A stretch of 64,000 nucleotides of DNA from Aliidongia dinghuensis (GTDB lineage: Bacteria; Pseudomonadota; Alphaproteobacteria; ATCC43930; CGMCC-115725): NCBI RefSeq assembly GCF_014643535.1, contig NZ_BMJQ01000013.1, forward strand, positions 62,001 through 126,000, given 5' to 3'. A program made the translations under genes and the position numbers. Shown piece by piece: positions 48,482-57,222 of the stretch. Every line of letters starts with the position of its first letter. The first letter of the stretch is position 1. Under the pieces are notes generated by a model. The model had not been told where the DNA came from, did no database searches, and saw nothing but the letters and a program-made list of their open reading frames with translations.

Positions 48482-49891
48482 CTATTCGGCAGCCTTTGCC
48501 ACCGGATCGGGGAGCTTGTCGCGCATGGTGACGAACTCCTCGGCTGCGGTCGGGTGGATGCCGACCGTCTGGTCGAACTGCCGCTTGGTGGCGCCGCACT
48601 TGAGCGCGATCGCCAGGCCTTGGATGATCTCCGGCGCGTCGGCGCCCAGCATGTGGCAGCCCAGCACCCGGTCGGTCGCGCGATCGACCACGAGCTTCAT
48701 CATCGTGCGCTCTTCGCGCCCGGTGAGCGTGTGCTTCATCGGGCGGAACCGCGCGCGATAGACGTCGACCGCACCGACCTCCGCCCGTGCCTCGGCCTCG
48801 GTCAGGCCAACGGTTGCGATCGGCGGCTGGCTGAACACGGCCGTCGGCACGCCGGTCGGGTCGAACTTCGTCGGATTGTCGTTGAACAGCGTCTCGGCGA
48901 GCGCCCGCGCCTCGGCGATCGCGACCGGCGTCAGGTTGAGCCGGTTGGTAACGTCGCCAACGGCATAGATCGACGGCACGCACGTCCGCGACCATTCGTC
49001 GACTGCGACGGCGCCCGTCTCGTCGGTCGGGATGCCGACATTCTCGAGCCCGACGCCCTCGGTATTCGCCCGGAAGGCCGTCGAATGGGCGCGCGTGTTC
49101 GGCTCCCGGCCCGTAGCGTAGAGCACCTGGTCGACCTCGATCGTGGCCCCGGTGGCCGTCGTCAGGATCAGCCCCCCCGCCCCCTTGTCGATGCGGGCGA
49201 TTTCAGTGCGCGGACGGATCTGGATGCCGTGGCGGCTGAGCGCCTCGGTCAGGCTCTCGCGCACGTCCTCGTCGAAGCCGCGCAGCACCCGCTCGCCGCG
49301 GATGACGAGCGTCACCGCACTGCCCAAGGCCGCGAAGATGCCGGCGAACTCGACTGCGATATAGCCGCCGCCGACGACCGCGACACGCTTCGGCAGTTCC
49401 GGCAGGTCGAGCGCCTCGTTCGACGAGATCGAATGCTCGATGCCGGGGATCTCGGGCGCCACCGGCCGGGCGCCGGTCGCGATCAGGATGCGCTCGGCGG
49501 TGAAACGCTCGCCGCCGACCTCGACCGTGTGCGGATCGATGATCCTGCCGCGCTTCTCGTAGAGCTTCACCCCGCTGTCGGCGAGCAGCTTCTTGTAGAT
49601 GCCGTTGAGCCGGTCGGTCTCGCGGTTCTTGGCCGCGATCAGGCTCGCCCAGTCGAACCGGGTCTCGCCGACCGTCCAGCCGTAGCCGGCCGCGTCGGCG
49701 AAGTCCTCGGCGAAATGCGCGCCGTAGACGAGCAGCTTCTTCGGGACACAGCCGCGGATGACGCAAGTGCCGCCGACCCGGCTGTCCTCGCATATGCCGA
49801 CCCGGGCGCCATAGGAGGCCGCGCGGCGCGAGCCGGAAACGCCGCCCGAGCCGGCGCCGATGGTGAAGAGGTCGAAATCGTAGCCCGCCAT
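48482..49891 (-). CDS. gor: Glutathione-disulfide reductase
   Basis: 469 residues from ATG 49891. FAD/NADPH flavoenzyme that regenerates glutathione. Visible: FAD loop LFTIGAGSGGVSGSRRAASY, redox disulfide GGTCVIRGCVPKKLLVYGAH (CxxxxC), NADPH loop VAVVGGGYIAVEFAGIFAAL, IYAVGDVTN, and the C-terminal catalytic HPTAAEEFVTMR with the active-site His-Glu pair. The residues after the second GxGxxA (VIRGERVLRGFDEDV) carry arginines that favour NADPH. First gene of the run with DAHP synthase and pncB, 17 bp apart. Confidence 0.94.
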   Translation of the reverse strand: MAGYDFDLFTIGAGSGGVSGSRRAASYGARVGICEDSRVGGTCVIRGCVPKKLLVYGAHFAEDFADAAGYGWTVGETRFDWASLIAAKNRETDRLNGIYKKLLADSGVKLYEKRGRIIDPHTVEVGGERFTAERILIATGARPVAPEIPGIEHSISSNEALDLPELPKRVAVVGGGYIAVEFAGIFAALGSAVTLVIRGERVLRGFDEDVRESLTEALSRHGIQIRPRTEIARIDKGAGGLILTTATGATIEVDQVLYATGREPNTRAHSTAFRANTEGVGLENVGIPTDETGAVAVDEWSRTCVPSIYAVGDVTNRLNLTPVAIAEARALAETLFNDNPTKFDPTGVPTAVFSQPPIATVGLTEAEARAEVGAVDVYRARFRPMKHTLTGREERTMMKLVVDRATDRVLGCHMLGADAPEIIQGLAIALKCGATKRQFDQTVGIHPTAAEEFVTMRDKLPDPVAKAAE

Positions 49892-50180
49892 GATGTCCGT
49901 CGATGCCGCCTTCGAGTGATGCGCCTTAAGCCGGTCCAAGGGCCGGATACGCTAGTCCTGCACGAGCGCATTGCCCAGGCCCTTTACGCAGACGCGCGTT
50001 GCCGCGAGCGCAGGGATGGTGGCGGAAGAGATAAGACCTGACCCGCCGATCCCCAAGGGGCGACGCCCCGAGCGCCATCGCCAGCAGCAGCGATCTTTCC
50101 ACTACGTCTGGCATGTCGAATGGCGAGGCGATATCGTCATTCCCGTCAGATACGTCCCGCCCGGACAGGGAGGCACTCCC

Positions 50181-51578
50181 ATGATGAGGCCCGATCCGAC
50201 CTTCCACGCATCGCCCAAGCTGGCGATCGAAGCAGCCCCTGAGAACATCGCCTATACGTTGCTGCTGAGCCCGGACTTCTCGAAGCCGGACGCCCTCGCC
50301 GTGATCGACGTGAAGCCCGGCTCGCCGACCTTCAGCCAGGTCGTCCATCTGGTGACGATGCCCAACAAGGGGGACGAGTTTCACCATTTCGGCTGGAACG
50401 CCTGTTCCTCGGTCCTGTCGCCGCTCTCCGGCCACGCGTTCCTCGAGCGGCGCTACCTGATCATTCCCGGGATCCGGTCCTCGCGCATCTATGTCGTGGA
50501 CACGAAGCCGGACCCCACGAAGGCGCAGATCTGCAAGATCATCGAGCCCGAGGAGATCTTCAAGAAGACCGGCTACTCGCGCCCCCACACGGTCCATTGC
50601 GGGCCGGACGGCATCTACGTCAGCACGCTGGGCGGCAGCGGCCCGGACGGAACCGATGGACCACCCGGCATCTTCATCATGGATTGCGAGACGTTCGAGG
50701 TGCTCGGGCGCTGGGAGATCGATCGCGGCCCCCAGACCCTGCACTATGATTTCTGGTGGAACCTGCCGCGCGACTACATGGTGACGAGCGAGTGGGCACT
50801 GCCGCCGCAGTTCGAGAACGGCCTCGTGCCGGAGGACCTGCTCTCGAACAAATACGGCCACCGGGTCCACTTCTGGGACTTGCGCGCCCGCCGCAACATC
50901 CAGACCATCGATCTCGGCGCCAATCACCAGATGGCGCTCGAGGTGCGCCCGGCGCATGATCCGGTGCGCGAGTACGGTTTCCTCGGCGTCGTGGTCGACA
51001 CGACCAACCTCGAGGGCTCGATCTGGACCTGGTGGCGCGACGGCGGCCGGTTCCATATCGAGAAGACGGCGACGATCCCGGCCGAGCCGGCAGCCAAGGA
51101 CCAGCTGCCGCCCCCGCTGCAGGGGTTCGGCGCCGTGCCCCCGCTGGTATCCGACATCGACCTCTCGCTCGACGACCGGTTTCTCTATGTCGCCTGCTGG
51201 GGCACCGGCGAGATGCGCCAGTACGACGTCACCGAGCCCCGAAAGCCAAAGCTGGCCGGCTCGGTCCGCATCGGCGGCATTGCTCGCCGGACGCCGCACC
51301 CGAACGGCAAGGTCTTCGCCGGCGGCCCGCAGATGGTCGAGATCAGCCGCGACGGCAGGCGGGTCTACTGGACCAACTCGCTCTATTCGACCTGGGACGA
51401 CCAGTTCTATCCGGCCGGCGTCCCCGGCGCCGAGGTCATGGCCCATGCCGGTCCGAACGGCGGCCTGGAGCTGGCAACCGACTACTGGGTGACATTCCCC
51501 GACGGGTACCGGGCCCATCAGATCCGGCTCGAGGGCGGCGACTGCTCGACGGACTCGTTCTGCTATCCCTCTGCCTGA
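50181..51578 (+). CDS. Selenium-binding protein 56 / methanethiol oxidase
   Basis: 465 residues from ATG 50181, with AGGGAGG nine bases upstream. SBP56-family beta-propeller: FHHFGWNACSSVLSP with the conserved cysteine, YSRPHTVHCGPDGIYVSTLG, QTLHYDFWWNLPRDYMVTSE, YGHRVHFWDLRAR, DIDLSLDDRFLYVACWGTGE and the closing YRAHQIRLEGGDCSTDSFCY. Bacterial and human members (MtoX, SELENBP1) oxidise methanethiol to formaldehyde, hydrogen peroxide and sulfide, needing copper. No signal peptide is seen here, whereas characterised MtoX is periplasmic. A membrane protein gene follows, then a convergent MauG-like gene. Confidence 0.9.
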   Translation: MMRPDPTFHASPKLAIEAAPENIAYTLLLSPDFSKPDALAVIDVKPGSPTFSQVVHLVTMPNKGDEFHHFGWNACSSVLSPLSGHAFLERRYLIIPGIRSSRIYVVDTKPDPTKAQICKIIEPEEIFKKTGYSRPHTVHCGPDGIYVSTLGGSGPDGTDGPPGIFIMDCETFEVLGRWEIDRGPQTLHYDFWWNLPRDYMVTSEWALPPQFENGLVPEDLLSNKYGHRVHFWDLRARRNIQTIDLGANHQMALEVRPAHDPVREYGFLGVVVDTTNLEGSIWTWWRDGGRFHIEKTATIPAEPAAKDQLPPPLQGFGAVPPLVSDIDLSLDDRFLYVACWGTGEMRQYDVTEPRKPKLAGSVRIGGIARRTPHPNGKVFAGGPQMVEISRDGRRVYWTNSLYSTWDDQFYPAGVPGAEVMAHAGPNGGLELATDYWVTFPDGYRAHQIRLEGGDCSTDSFCYPSA

Positions 51579-51589
51579 CTGCCACCAGG

Positions 51590-52264
51590 ATGGAGGGGAC
51601 GCCGACCTGGCTGTGGCTGGCCGTCATCGCGAGCGGCCTCTATCACGGCGTGAACCCGGCGATGGGATGGCCACTCGCCGTCTCGGCGGGGCTGATGGAG
51701 CAGCGCCCGCGCGCGCTCGTTGGCGCGCTTTGGCCGCTGACGATCGGCCACCTGGCAGCAATGCTCCTGATGGTCCTGCCTTTCGCGCTGCTGGTGGCGC
51801 TCGTCGCATGGCAGCGGCAGATCCAGGTCGGCGCCGGCCTCCTTGTCGTCGGGTTCGGCGTCTTCCGCTTCGTCGTCCGGCGCCATCCGCGCGCGCTGGC
51901 GCGGATACGACCGACGCAACTGGGGCTCTGGTCCTTCGCCGTGGCGATCGCACATGGTGCCGGCCTGATGCTCGTGCCGATCTACCTCGGCCTCTGCCGG
52001 TCCGCCGGGCGCGACGGCGGCGACCGGGCGGCGGGCGCGCTCATCAACGCCGACGTCGGCATGGGCATCCTGGTCTCCGTCGTCCACGCGCTCGCGATGC
52101 TCTCGGCCGGCGGGCTCCTGGCGTGGCTCGCCTATCGCTACCTCGGGCTGAAGCTCGTGTCGCGAAGCTGGTTTAATCTGGATGCGGTCTGGGCCTTGAG
52201 CCTCATCCTGGTCGGCGTCCTCTCGCTTTCGGCCACCCTTGCGCCCGCACCCGGGCTGTGGTGA
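51590..52264 (+). CDS. Membrane protein next to the selenium-binding protein
   Basis: 224 residues, starting 11 bp after the SBP56 stop. About six membrane helices; helices carry histidines in LYHGVNPAMGWPLAVSAG, TIGHLAAMLLMVLPFALL and VAIAHGAGLMLVPIYLGL, each followed by small residues. The pattern resembles metal transporters of the NicO/RcnA kind without matching them convincingly. Since SBP56 enzymes need copper, a metal-delivery role is a fair guess but only a guess. I do not assign a family. Confidence 0.6.
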   Translation: MEGTPTWLWLAVIASGLYHGVNPAMGWPLAVSAGLMEQRPRALVGALWPLTIGHLAAMLLMVLPFALLVALVAWQRQIQVGAGLLVVGFGVFRFVVRRHPRALARIRPTQLGLWSFAVAIAHGAGLMLVPIYLGLCRSAGRDGGDRAAGALINADVGMGILVSVVHALAMLSAGGLLAWLAYRYLGLKLVSRSWFNLDAVWALSLILVGVLSLSATLAPAPGLW

Positions 52265-53500
52265 TCAGCGCGCGGCCGCGGCCTTGTAGCCGTCGGTCAG
52301 CGTACCGAGGAACGCGATCACATCGTCGATCTCGGCGGCGTCCAGCGCCGGCTTGTCGCCCGGCTTGCGGTCGAACGGCGGGTCGGTATTGACGTTGCCG
52401 TGATAGGCCGCGGGCAGGTCGTCGTACTTGTCGACAGTGCCATCCGGCTTGCGGCCGTACCATTTGCCGGGATCGGTATCGCGCTCGACGTAGAATTCCA
52501 GCACCTGACGCAGGCTATGGAATCCGCCGTTGTGCATGAAGCTCTGGCGCAGCGCCACGTTGCGCAGCGACGGCGTCTTGAACAGGCCGCAATATTCCTT
52601 GCGATCCTTGAAGTCGGTCCGGTCCGGCCCGCACAGGCCGAGGTCGAAATGGTTCGGATCGGCATTGACCGGGATCGCCCGGTTGCGCGGCACGCCGATC
52701 GCGATCAGGCCGTAGTCGGTGAAGCTCGGCGGCGTGCCGTTAGGGGCACGCTCGCTGATGTGGCAGCTGGCACAATTGCCCTTGGCCGGGTCCTCGAACA
52801 AGGCGAGCCCCCGCGCCTCGGCCGGTGAGAGCGTCGCCTTGCCGGCGAGAAAGGCGTCGTACTTGCTCGAATAGGGATAGAAGACCCGGTAATCCTGCTC
52901 GTAGACCTCGATCGCCTCGGCCGCCGCGTCGAACACTTGGTCCGGCGTCGCGAGCTTCACGCCCAGGATGCGTCGGAGGGCGGCCGCGTAGCCCGCCTTC
53001 TCCAGTCGCCCCGCGACCTCGGCCGGGTTGCGGTTCGCCATTTCATGGGCCGAGAGCAGCGGGATGCGCGCCTGGTCGCGGCCGCGGTCGACGCGTCCGT
53101 CCCAGGTGAGGCCCCCGGTCGGGCCGTTGTCGACACTCTCGTCGCCGTCATCCTCGCTCTCGAAGAAATGCTCGGTGAAGGGCGGCGTCGCCTCGAGATA
53201 TGTGAGCGACGGCACGGCGCGCGTACCCGGCTGCTTCATATCGGCGCCACCCATCTGCACCGGCAGGGCGTTGGCCGGCGAGAAACCGTGGGCCGGATCA
53301 TGGCACGAGGCGCAGGAGAGCTTGCCGGACGCGGAGAGGTGCGGGTCGGTGAACAGCTTGGCACCCAGCGCCTGCAGTGCCTCCGCCTGGCGGCGCGCCT
53401 CAGCGCGCGACATGACTTCGGCGGGCGCCTTGCCCGTCGCAACCAGGCCGACAAGCACCGGTAGCAGGGACCAGAGGATTTTTTTGCGGACTATCCCCAT
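52265..53500 (-). CDS. Dihaem cytochrome c peroxidase / MauG-like protein
   Basis: 411 residues with a signal peptide (about 1-28, SLLPVLVGLVATGKAPAEVM). Two CxxCH haem sites: C63-C66-H67 (LSCASCHDPAHGFS) and C243-C246-H247 (GNCASCHISERAP). Other family blocks: TWDGRVDRGRDQA, FKTPSLRNVALRQSFMHNGG (methionine/histidine ligand region) and the C-terminal IDDVIAFLGTL. Members reduce hydrogen peroxide or, like MauG, install modified residues in partner proteins. It converges tail to tail with the SBP56 membrane partner, whose stop is at 52264. MauG-like genes accompany methanethiol oxidase genes in other bacteria, as I recall. Confidence 0.88.
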   Translation of the reverse strand: MGIVRKKILWSLLPVLVGLVATGKAPAEVMSRAEARRQAEALQALGAKLFTDPHLSASGKLSCASCHDPAHGFSPANALPVQMGGADMKQPGTRAVPSLTYLEATPPFTEHFFESEDDGDESVDNGPTGGLTWDGRVDRGRDQARIPLLSAHEMANRNPAEVAGRLEKAGYAAALRRILGVKLATPDQVFDAAAEAIEVYEQDYRVFYPYSSKYDAFLAGKATLSPAEARGLALFEDPAKGNCASCHISERAPNGTPPSFTDYGLIAIGVPRNRAIPVNADPNHFDLGLCGPDRTDFKDRKEYCGLFKTPSLRNVALRQSFMHNGGFHSLRQVLEFYVERDTDPGKWYGRKPDGTVDKYDDLPAAYHGNVNTDPPFDRKPGDKPALDAAEIDDVIAFLGTLTDGYKAAAAR

Positions 53501-53561
53501 AGTTTCACAGTCTTATGCTCGACTGGCACGATCGAAGCGCATCCATAAGGGGGACAGGGAC

Positions 53562-55124
53562 GTGAAGGCACAGCGAGTATTGTCGGCCTCTGTTACAGGT
53601 TTGTTGGCGCTCGGCGCCCAGGCGTCGGCCCTGTCAACACCCGCCCTCGCCGCGCCAGCGGGCGGCATCGATCAGATCGACACGGTCGTCGTGATCTATG
53701 CCGAGAACCGCAGCTTCGACAATCTCTATGGCAGCTTCCCCGGCGCCGACGGCCTGAAGCAGGCCTCGCCCACCAGCCTGAAGCAGTACGACCGCGACGG
53801 CCAGGTCATGGCCGAGCTGCCGCCCATCTGGGACGGGCTCACGGCCAAGGGTGTGACGCCGCCGGTGATCCAGGCGGTGACGGAGCATATGCCGAACCGG
53901 CCGTTCGCGATCGACAATCCCAAGGGGCTCGACACCAAGCTCGACGTCGTGACCCACGATCTCTGGCATCGCTTCTACGAGAACCAGATGCAGATCGACG
54001 GCGGCAAGAACGACAAGTTCGTGGCATACGCCGATGCCGGCGCGCTCGTCATGGGCCATTACGACGGCCGCAAGCTGCCGATGTGGCAGGTTGCCCGCAA
54101 ATACACGCTCGCCGACCATTTCTTCATGGGCGGCTTCGGCGGCTCGTTCTTCAACCATTTCCAGCTGATCTGCGCCTGCGCGCCGAAATACCCGGATGCG
54201 GACAAGAGCCCGGCCAAGGATTCGATCTCCGAGGTCGAGGCCGACGGCGTCACGCTCAAGATCGCCGACAATTCGCCGAAATCGGTGCTGGGCGGCATCC
54301 CGAAATTCGTTCGGGACGGCAACCTCACGCCGGACTTCTATGCCGTCAACACCATGCAGCCGCCCTATCAGCCGAGCGCCAACAAGCCGGCCCAGGGCGG
54401 CGATCCGGCCTATGCCGATCCGGCGGTGGCGACGACCCTGCCGCCGCAGACCGAGCCCAATATCGGCGACCTGCTGTCGGCCAAGGGCGTCACCTGGGCC
54501 TGGTACGGCGGCGCTTGGGCCGCGGCGCTCGACGGCAAGGGCGGTGCGCCGGTGAACTTCCAGTTCCACCATCAGCCGTTCAACTATTTCGCCAACTACG
54601 CGCCCGGCACGCCGGCGCGGGCCGAGCATCTGAAGGACGGCGGGCTCAACGGCGCCGAGTTCATCAAGGCGATCGATGGGGGCAGCCTGCCCCAGGTCAC
54701 GTTCTACAAGCCGCAGGGCAATCTCAACGAGCATGCGGGCTATGCGGACGTCGCGTCGGGGGACAAGCACCTGGCCGACCTGATCCATCACCTGGAGAAG
54801 AGCCCGCAATGGAAGCACATGCTGGTCGTCGTGACCTATGACGAGAACGGCGGCTTCTGGGACCATGTGGCGCCGCCCAAGGCCGATCGCTGGGGTCCGG
54901 GCACGCGCATCCCGGCCTTCATCGTCTCGCCCTATGCGAAGCGCGGTTATGTCGATCACACCACCTACGATACGACCTCGATCCTGCGCTTCATCACCCA
55001 TCGCTTCGAGCTGCCGGCACTGCCCGGCATCAAGGCGCGCGACGAAGCGCTCGCCGCCAACCACAGCCCGGCGCTGGGCGACCTGACGCAGGCGCTCAAC
55101 CTTAGCGGAAAGAAAGGCAGCTAG
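53562..55124 (+). CDS. AcpA/phospholipase C-type secreted phosphatase
   Basis: 520 residues from GTG 53562, with AAGGGGGACAGGGA just upstream. Signal peptide at about 1-32 (LSASVTGLLALGAQASALST). The domain is the phosphoesterase family of acid phosphatase AcpA and non-haemolytic phospholipase C: VVVIYAENRSFDNLYGSFPG with metal ligand Glu/Asn, DHFFMGGFGGSFFNHFQLIC with the serine/threonine-like nucleophile region, VTWAWYGGAW, and VVTYDENGGFWDHVAPPKAD with the metal-binding aspartate/histidine pair. Likely periplasmic or exported, releasing phosphate from esters. Divergent from the peroxidase gene with 61 bp between. Confidence 0.87.
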   Translation: MKAQRVLSASVTGLLALGAQASALSTPALAAPAGGIDQIDTVVVIYAENRSFDNLYGSFPGADGLKQASPTSLKQYDRDGQVMAELPPIWDGLTAKGVTPPVIQAVTEHMPNRPFAIDNPKGLDTKLDVVTHDLWHRFYENQMQIDGGKNDKFVAYADAGALVMGHYDGRKLPMWQVARKYTLADHFFMGGFGGSFFNHFQLICACAPKYPDADKSPAKDSISEVEADGVTLKIADNSPKSVLGGIPKFVRDGNLTPDFYAVNTMQPPYQPSANKPAQGGDPAYADPAVATTLPPQTEPNIGDLLSAKGVTWAWYGGAWAAALDGKGGAPVNFQFHHQPFNYFANYAPGTPARAEHLKDGGLNGAEFIKAIDGGSLPQVTFYKPQGNLNEHAGYADVASGDKHLADLIHHLEKSPQWKHMLVVVTYDENGGFWDHVAPPKADRWGPGTRIPAFIVSPYAKRGYVDHTTYDTTSILRFITHRFELPALPGIKARDEALAANHSPALGDLTQALNLSGKKGS

Positions 55125-55138
55125 TCCGGCGCCGATGG

Positions 55139-55161
55139 GCCGCGGATGCTCACTCCGCGGC
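55139..55161 (+). terminator. Hairpin after the AcpA-type gene
   Basis: GCCGCGGA (55139-55146) pairs with TCCGCGGC (55154-55161) across seven bases; a T-rich run begins about ten bases later (CCGTTTTGGTTT). It marks the edge where AT-rich sequence begins. Confidence 0.5.
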
Positions 55162-55220
55162 TCCACGCCTCCGTTTTGGTTTGTTCTGTATCGGGCGATC
55201 TCCCAGAACCCTTTGAGTCC

Positions 55221-55739
55221 TCAGGAAATTATGCAGGTGTCTTGCGTGTAATACGAAGAGTTGATGACTGCCGGCGACGGGTTCCCAAGCCCATATACCT
55301 CAAAGGCAGCAGCCAATCTTCGCGTCTGGATAACTCTCAATTTCTTGGCGATCCAAACAAAAGCGTGATTCACGCATATTTGCCGCTCCACAGCGTCGGC
55401 AGAGATCAAGACATAGTATATAAGTTTCGCAAATTGCCCATTATTGTGACTTATTTTTCTGATCTTGTCATACAGCAGGCCAGATGAGAAAATTTCTTGT
55501 TCACTCATTCGGTTTTTTTCTGCAAGCCATTCATAATTCGCCACAACGCCAAGATCACTGATCGCCATTCTCATGGCTATATCCCTTGCCCGCTGCATGA
55601 GTTCGATCCTAACGCCGCTCGTAGCATAATATCCGTTCAACATTTCCTTGCATGTCAGCGCCATAACCATCTGTTCTGCCGGAGACATTTCCGAAATTAT
55701 TATGTTCTTTATTTCTTCTGGAAGATCGCACCACGACAT
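55221..55739 (-). CDS. F-box-like protein in AT-rich DNA
   Basis: 172 residues from ATG 55739, chosen because a perfect GGAGG lies five bases upstream; a TTG at 55751 is the alternative. Residues 5-40 read DLPEEIKNIIISEMSPAEQM followed by VMALTCKEMLNGYY, which follows the F-box pattern (Leu-Pro-x-Glu-Ile, hydrophobic heptads, Cys-Lys). F-boxes bind Skp1 in eukaryotic ubiquitin ligases; in bacteria they are known from translocated effectors such as VirF and from amoeba-associated species. The remaining 130 residues are alpha-helical and unrecognised, with no leucine-rich or ankyrin repeats. No signal peptide. DNA from about 55180 to 55880 is visibly AT-rich in a GC-rich genome, so recent acquisition is likely. 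Effector function is inference. Confidence 0.55.
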   Translation of the reverse strand: MSWCDLPEEIKNIIISEMSPAEQMVMALTCKEMLNGYYATSGVRIELMQRARDIAMRMAISDLGVVANYEWLAEKNRMSEQEIFSSGLLYDKIRKISHNNGQFAKLIYYVLISADAVERQICVNHAFVWIAKKLRVIQTRRLAAAFEVYGLGNPSPAVINSSYYTQDTCIIS

Positions 55740-55904
55740 GATCGCCTCCAAGAATATACAATTTTCGACCCTATATATTTGACCGATACTCGCAAAATAT
55801 GCAATCGGCAGGAGAATTAACGATCACGATATACAACCAGTACGTCTAGTCATATTTCGAACGTTGCGGCTACGCAAAGAGAAGAACCGGTCCGCCAAGC
55901 AAGT
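55740..55904. other. AT-rich flank upstream of the F-box-like gene
   Basis: Strongly AT-rich and without a gene. It contains several TATA-like words on the minus strand suitable for a promoter, but no single convincing pair. GC-rich sequence resumes at about 55880. No flanking tRNA or direct repeats were found. Confidence 0.4.
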
Positions 55905-56795
55905 TCAGGCCCCGCCCGACCCCTCGTCCTTGAGCCAGGCCCGGAGCCGCGCGATCTTCGGCCGGTTGGCGATCGCCTCCGGACAGACCAGGTAAAAGCC
56001 GTAGCGGCCGGGCATGTCGAGCGCGAACGGGCGCACGAGCCGGCCCTGCAGCAGGTCGTCGCCGAGGATCGTCGAGCGGCCCATGGCGATGCCCATGCCG
56101 GCGATCGCCGCCTCGAGCCCGAAACCGATATCGTCGAACAGCACCAGGTCGCGCGGCTTCAGGTCCGGCACGCCGGCGGCGGCGAGCCAGCGCGGCCAAT
56201 AGGGCCGGTTGATGAGGTCGAGCAGCACATGGTGGCGCAAGTTCTCGGGCGCCTTGAGCGCGTGCGGCCCTTCGAGGAGCTTCGGCGAACAGACCGGATA
56301 GACCTGGTCATCGAGGAACCGGTCGGCGTGCAAACCCGGCCAGGCCCCGTCACCATGGCGGATCGCCGCGTCGACGCCCTCGCGCGCAAAGTCCGTGTAG
56401 TAGTTGCTGGTGAGCAGGTGCAGCTCGATGCCCGGAAAGCGCTCGCGGAAGCGCCCGAGCCGCGGCGCCAGCCATCTCACCGCGAAGGACGGCGAGACAT
56501 TGACCGTCAGCACGCCCTTCACCTCATGCTCGATGACCGACGCGACGCCCTCGGCCAGCCGGTCGAACGCGTCGGCGACGATCGGCAGCAGCGCTTCGCC
56601 GGCCTCGCTCAGCACGAGCGCACCAGGCATGCGTTTGAAGAGGGCGATGCCGAGCCGGTCCTCGAGCCCGCGGATCTGATGGCTGACGGCGCTCTGCGTC
56701 ACGCTCAACTCGGCCGCCGCCCTGGTGAAACTGAGCAGACGGGCCGCCGCCTCGAACGCGCGCAGACCGTTGAGCGGCGGCAGTCGACGCTCCAT
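55905..56795 (-). CDS. LysR-family regulator, GcvA-like
   Basis: 296 residues from ATG 56795. N-terminal helix-turn-helix with the GcvA-type opening PPLNGLRAFEAAARLLSFTR and recognition helix LSVTQSAVSHQIRGLEDRLG. The effector domain includes VNVSPSFAVRWLAPRLGRFR, DAAIRHGDGAWPGLHAD and GFGLEAAIAGMGIAMGR. Divergent from the small DUF1127 gene; this pair recurs in proteobacteria and implies that the regulator controls it. In the 123-bp gap ATGAA occurs twice (56814-56824 region), flanking AT-rich sequence that may be the binding site. Confidence 0.9.
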   Translation of the reverse strand: MERRLPPLNGLRAFEAAARLLSFTRAAAELSVTQSAVSHQIRGLEDRLGIALFKRMPGALVLSEAGEALLPIVADAFDRLAEGVASVIEHEVKGVLTVNVSPSFAVRWLAPRLGRFRERFPGIELHLLTSNYYTDFAREGVDAAIRHGDGAWPGLHADRFLDDQVYPVCSPKLLEGPHALKAPENLRHHVLLDLINRPYWPRWLAAAGVPDLKPRDLVLFDDIGFGLEAAIAGMGIAMGRSTILGDDLLQGRLVRPFALDMPGRYGFYLVCPEAIANRPKIARLRAWLKDEGSGGA

Positions 56796-56918
56796 GAAGC
56801 ACCCCCATGAATTTATCTCATGAACCCTAGAGAAAGCCGCGTTTGCCGGCAAGCCCGGGCGGTATCAGGTTCTCGTCATCGGCCTCGAGCGCCGAACCAG
56901 ACAGACCCGAGACCTATC

Positions 56919-57122
56919 ATGTTCGCCACTGCCAGCCAGATCGCCATCAACACCCCCGCCCGCTTCTCCTTGACCTCGTTCGTCCAGACCGTCGCCCTGT
57001 GGGCCGGCCGGTCGAGCCAGCGCCGGGTGCTCGCGGCCCTGACCGTGGACGAGTTGAAGGACGTCGGCATCGACCAGGCGGCCGCCGTGACCGAAGCCGC
57101 AAAGCCGTTCTGGGCCGCCTGA
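56919..57122 (+). CDS. DUF1127 (YjiS-like) small protein
   Basis: 67 residues. The C-terminal half RRVLAALTVDELKDVGIDQA followed by EAAKPFWAA is the DUF1127 signature, ending in the conserved KPFW. Small DUF1127 proteins are arginine-rich RNA-linked factors that affect growth, phosphate and carbon metabolism in alphaproteobacteria (known for Agrobacterium and Rhodobacter members). Divergent from the LysR gene and likely controlled by it. The N-terminal 30 residues are not conserved. Confidence 0.82.
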   Translation: MFATASQIAINTPARFSLTSFVQTVALWAGRSSQRRVLAALTVDELKDVGIDQAAAVTEAAKPFWAA

Positions 57123-57170
57123 TTGCCCGGTCGGAGGGGGCCGTTGCCGCGCCCGCCGGCCTATCGCAAA

Positions 57171-57206
57171 CAAAAACCCCCGGGACGGCAACAGTCGCCC
57201 CGGGGG
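57171..57206 (-). terminator. Terminator after the unknown two-gene operon
   Basis: On the minus strand a GC stem CCCCCGGGG...CCCGGGGG (57206-57177), followed by TTTTTGTTTG. It closes the minus-strand pair 58280-57223. Confidence 0.8.
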
Positions 57207-57222
57207 CCTCTGCCGCTCAGCG

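Noticed and set aside
55146..55487. A 113-codon plus-strand frame over the AT-rich insert
   Set aside because: Antisense to the F-box-like gene, which has the proper ribosome site; this frame has none.
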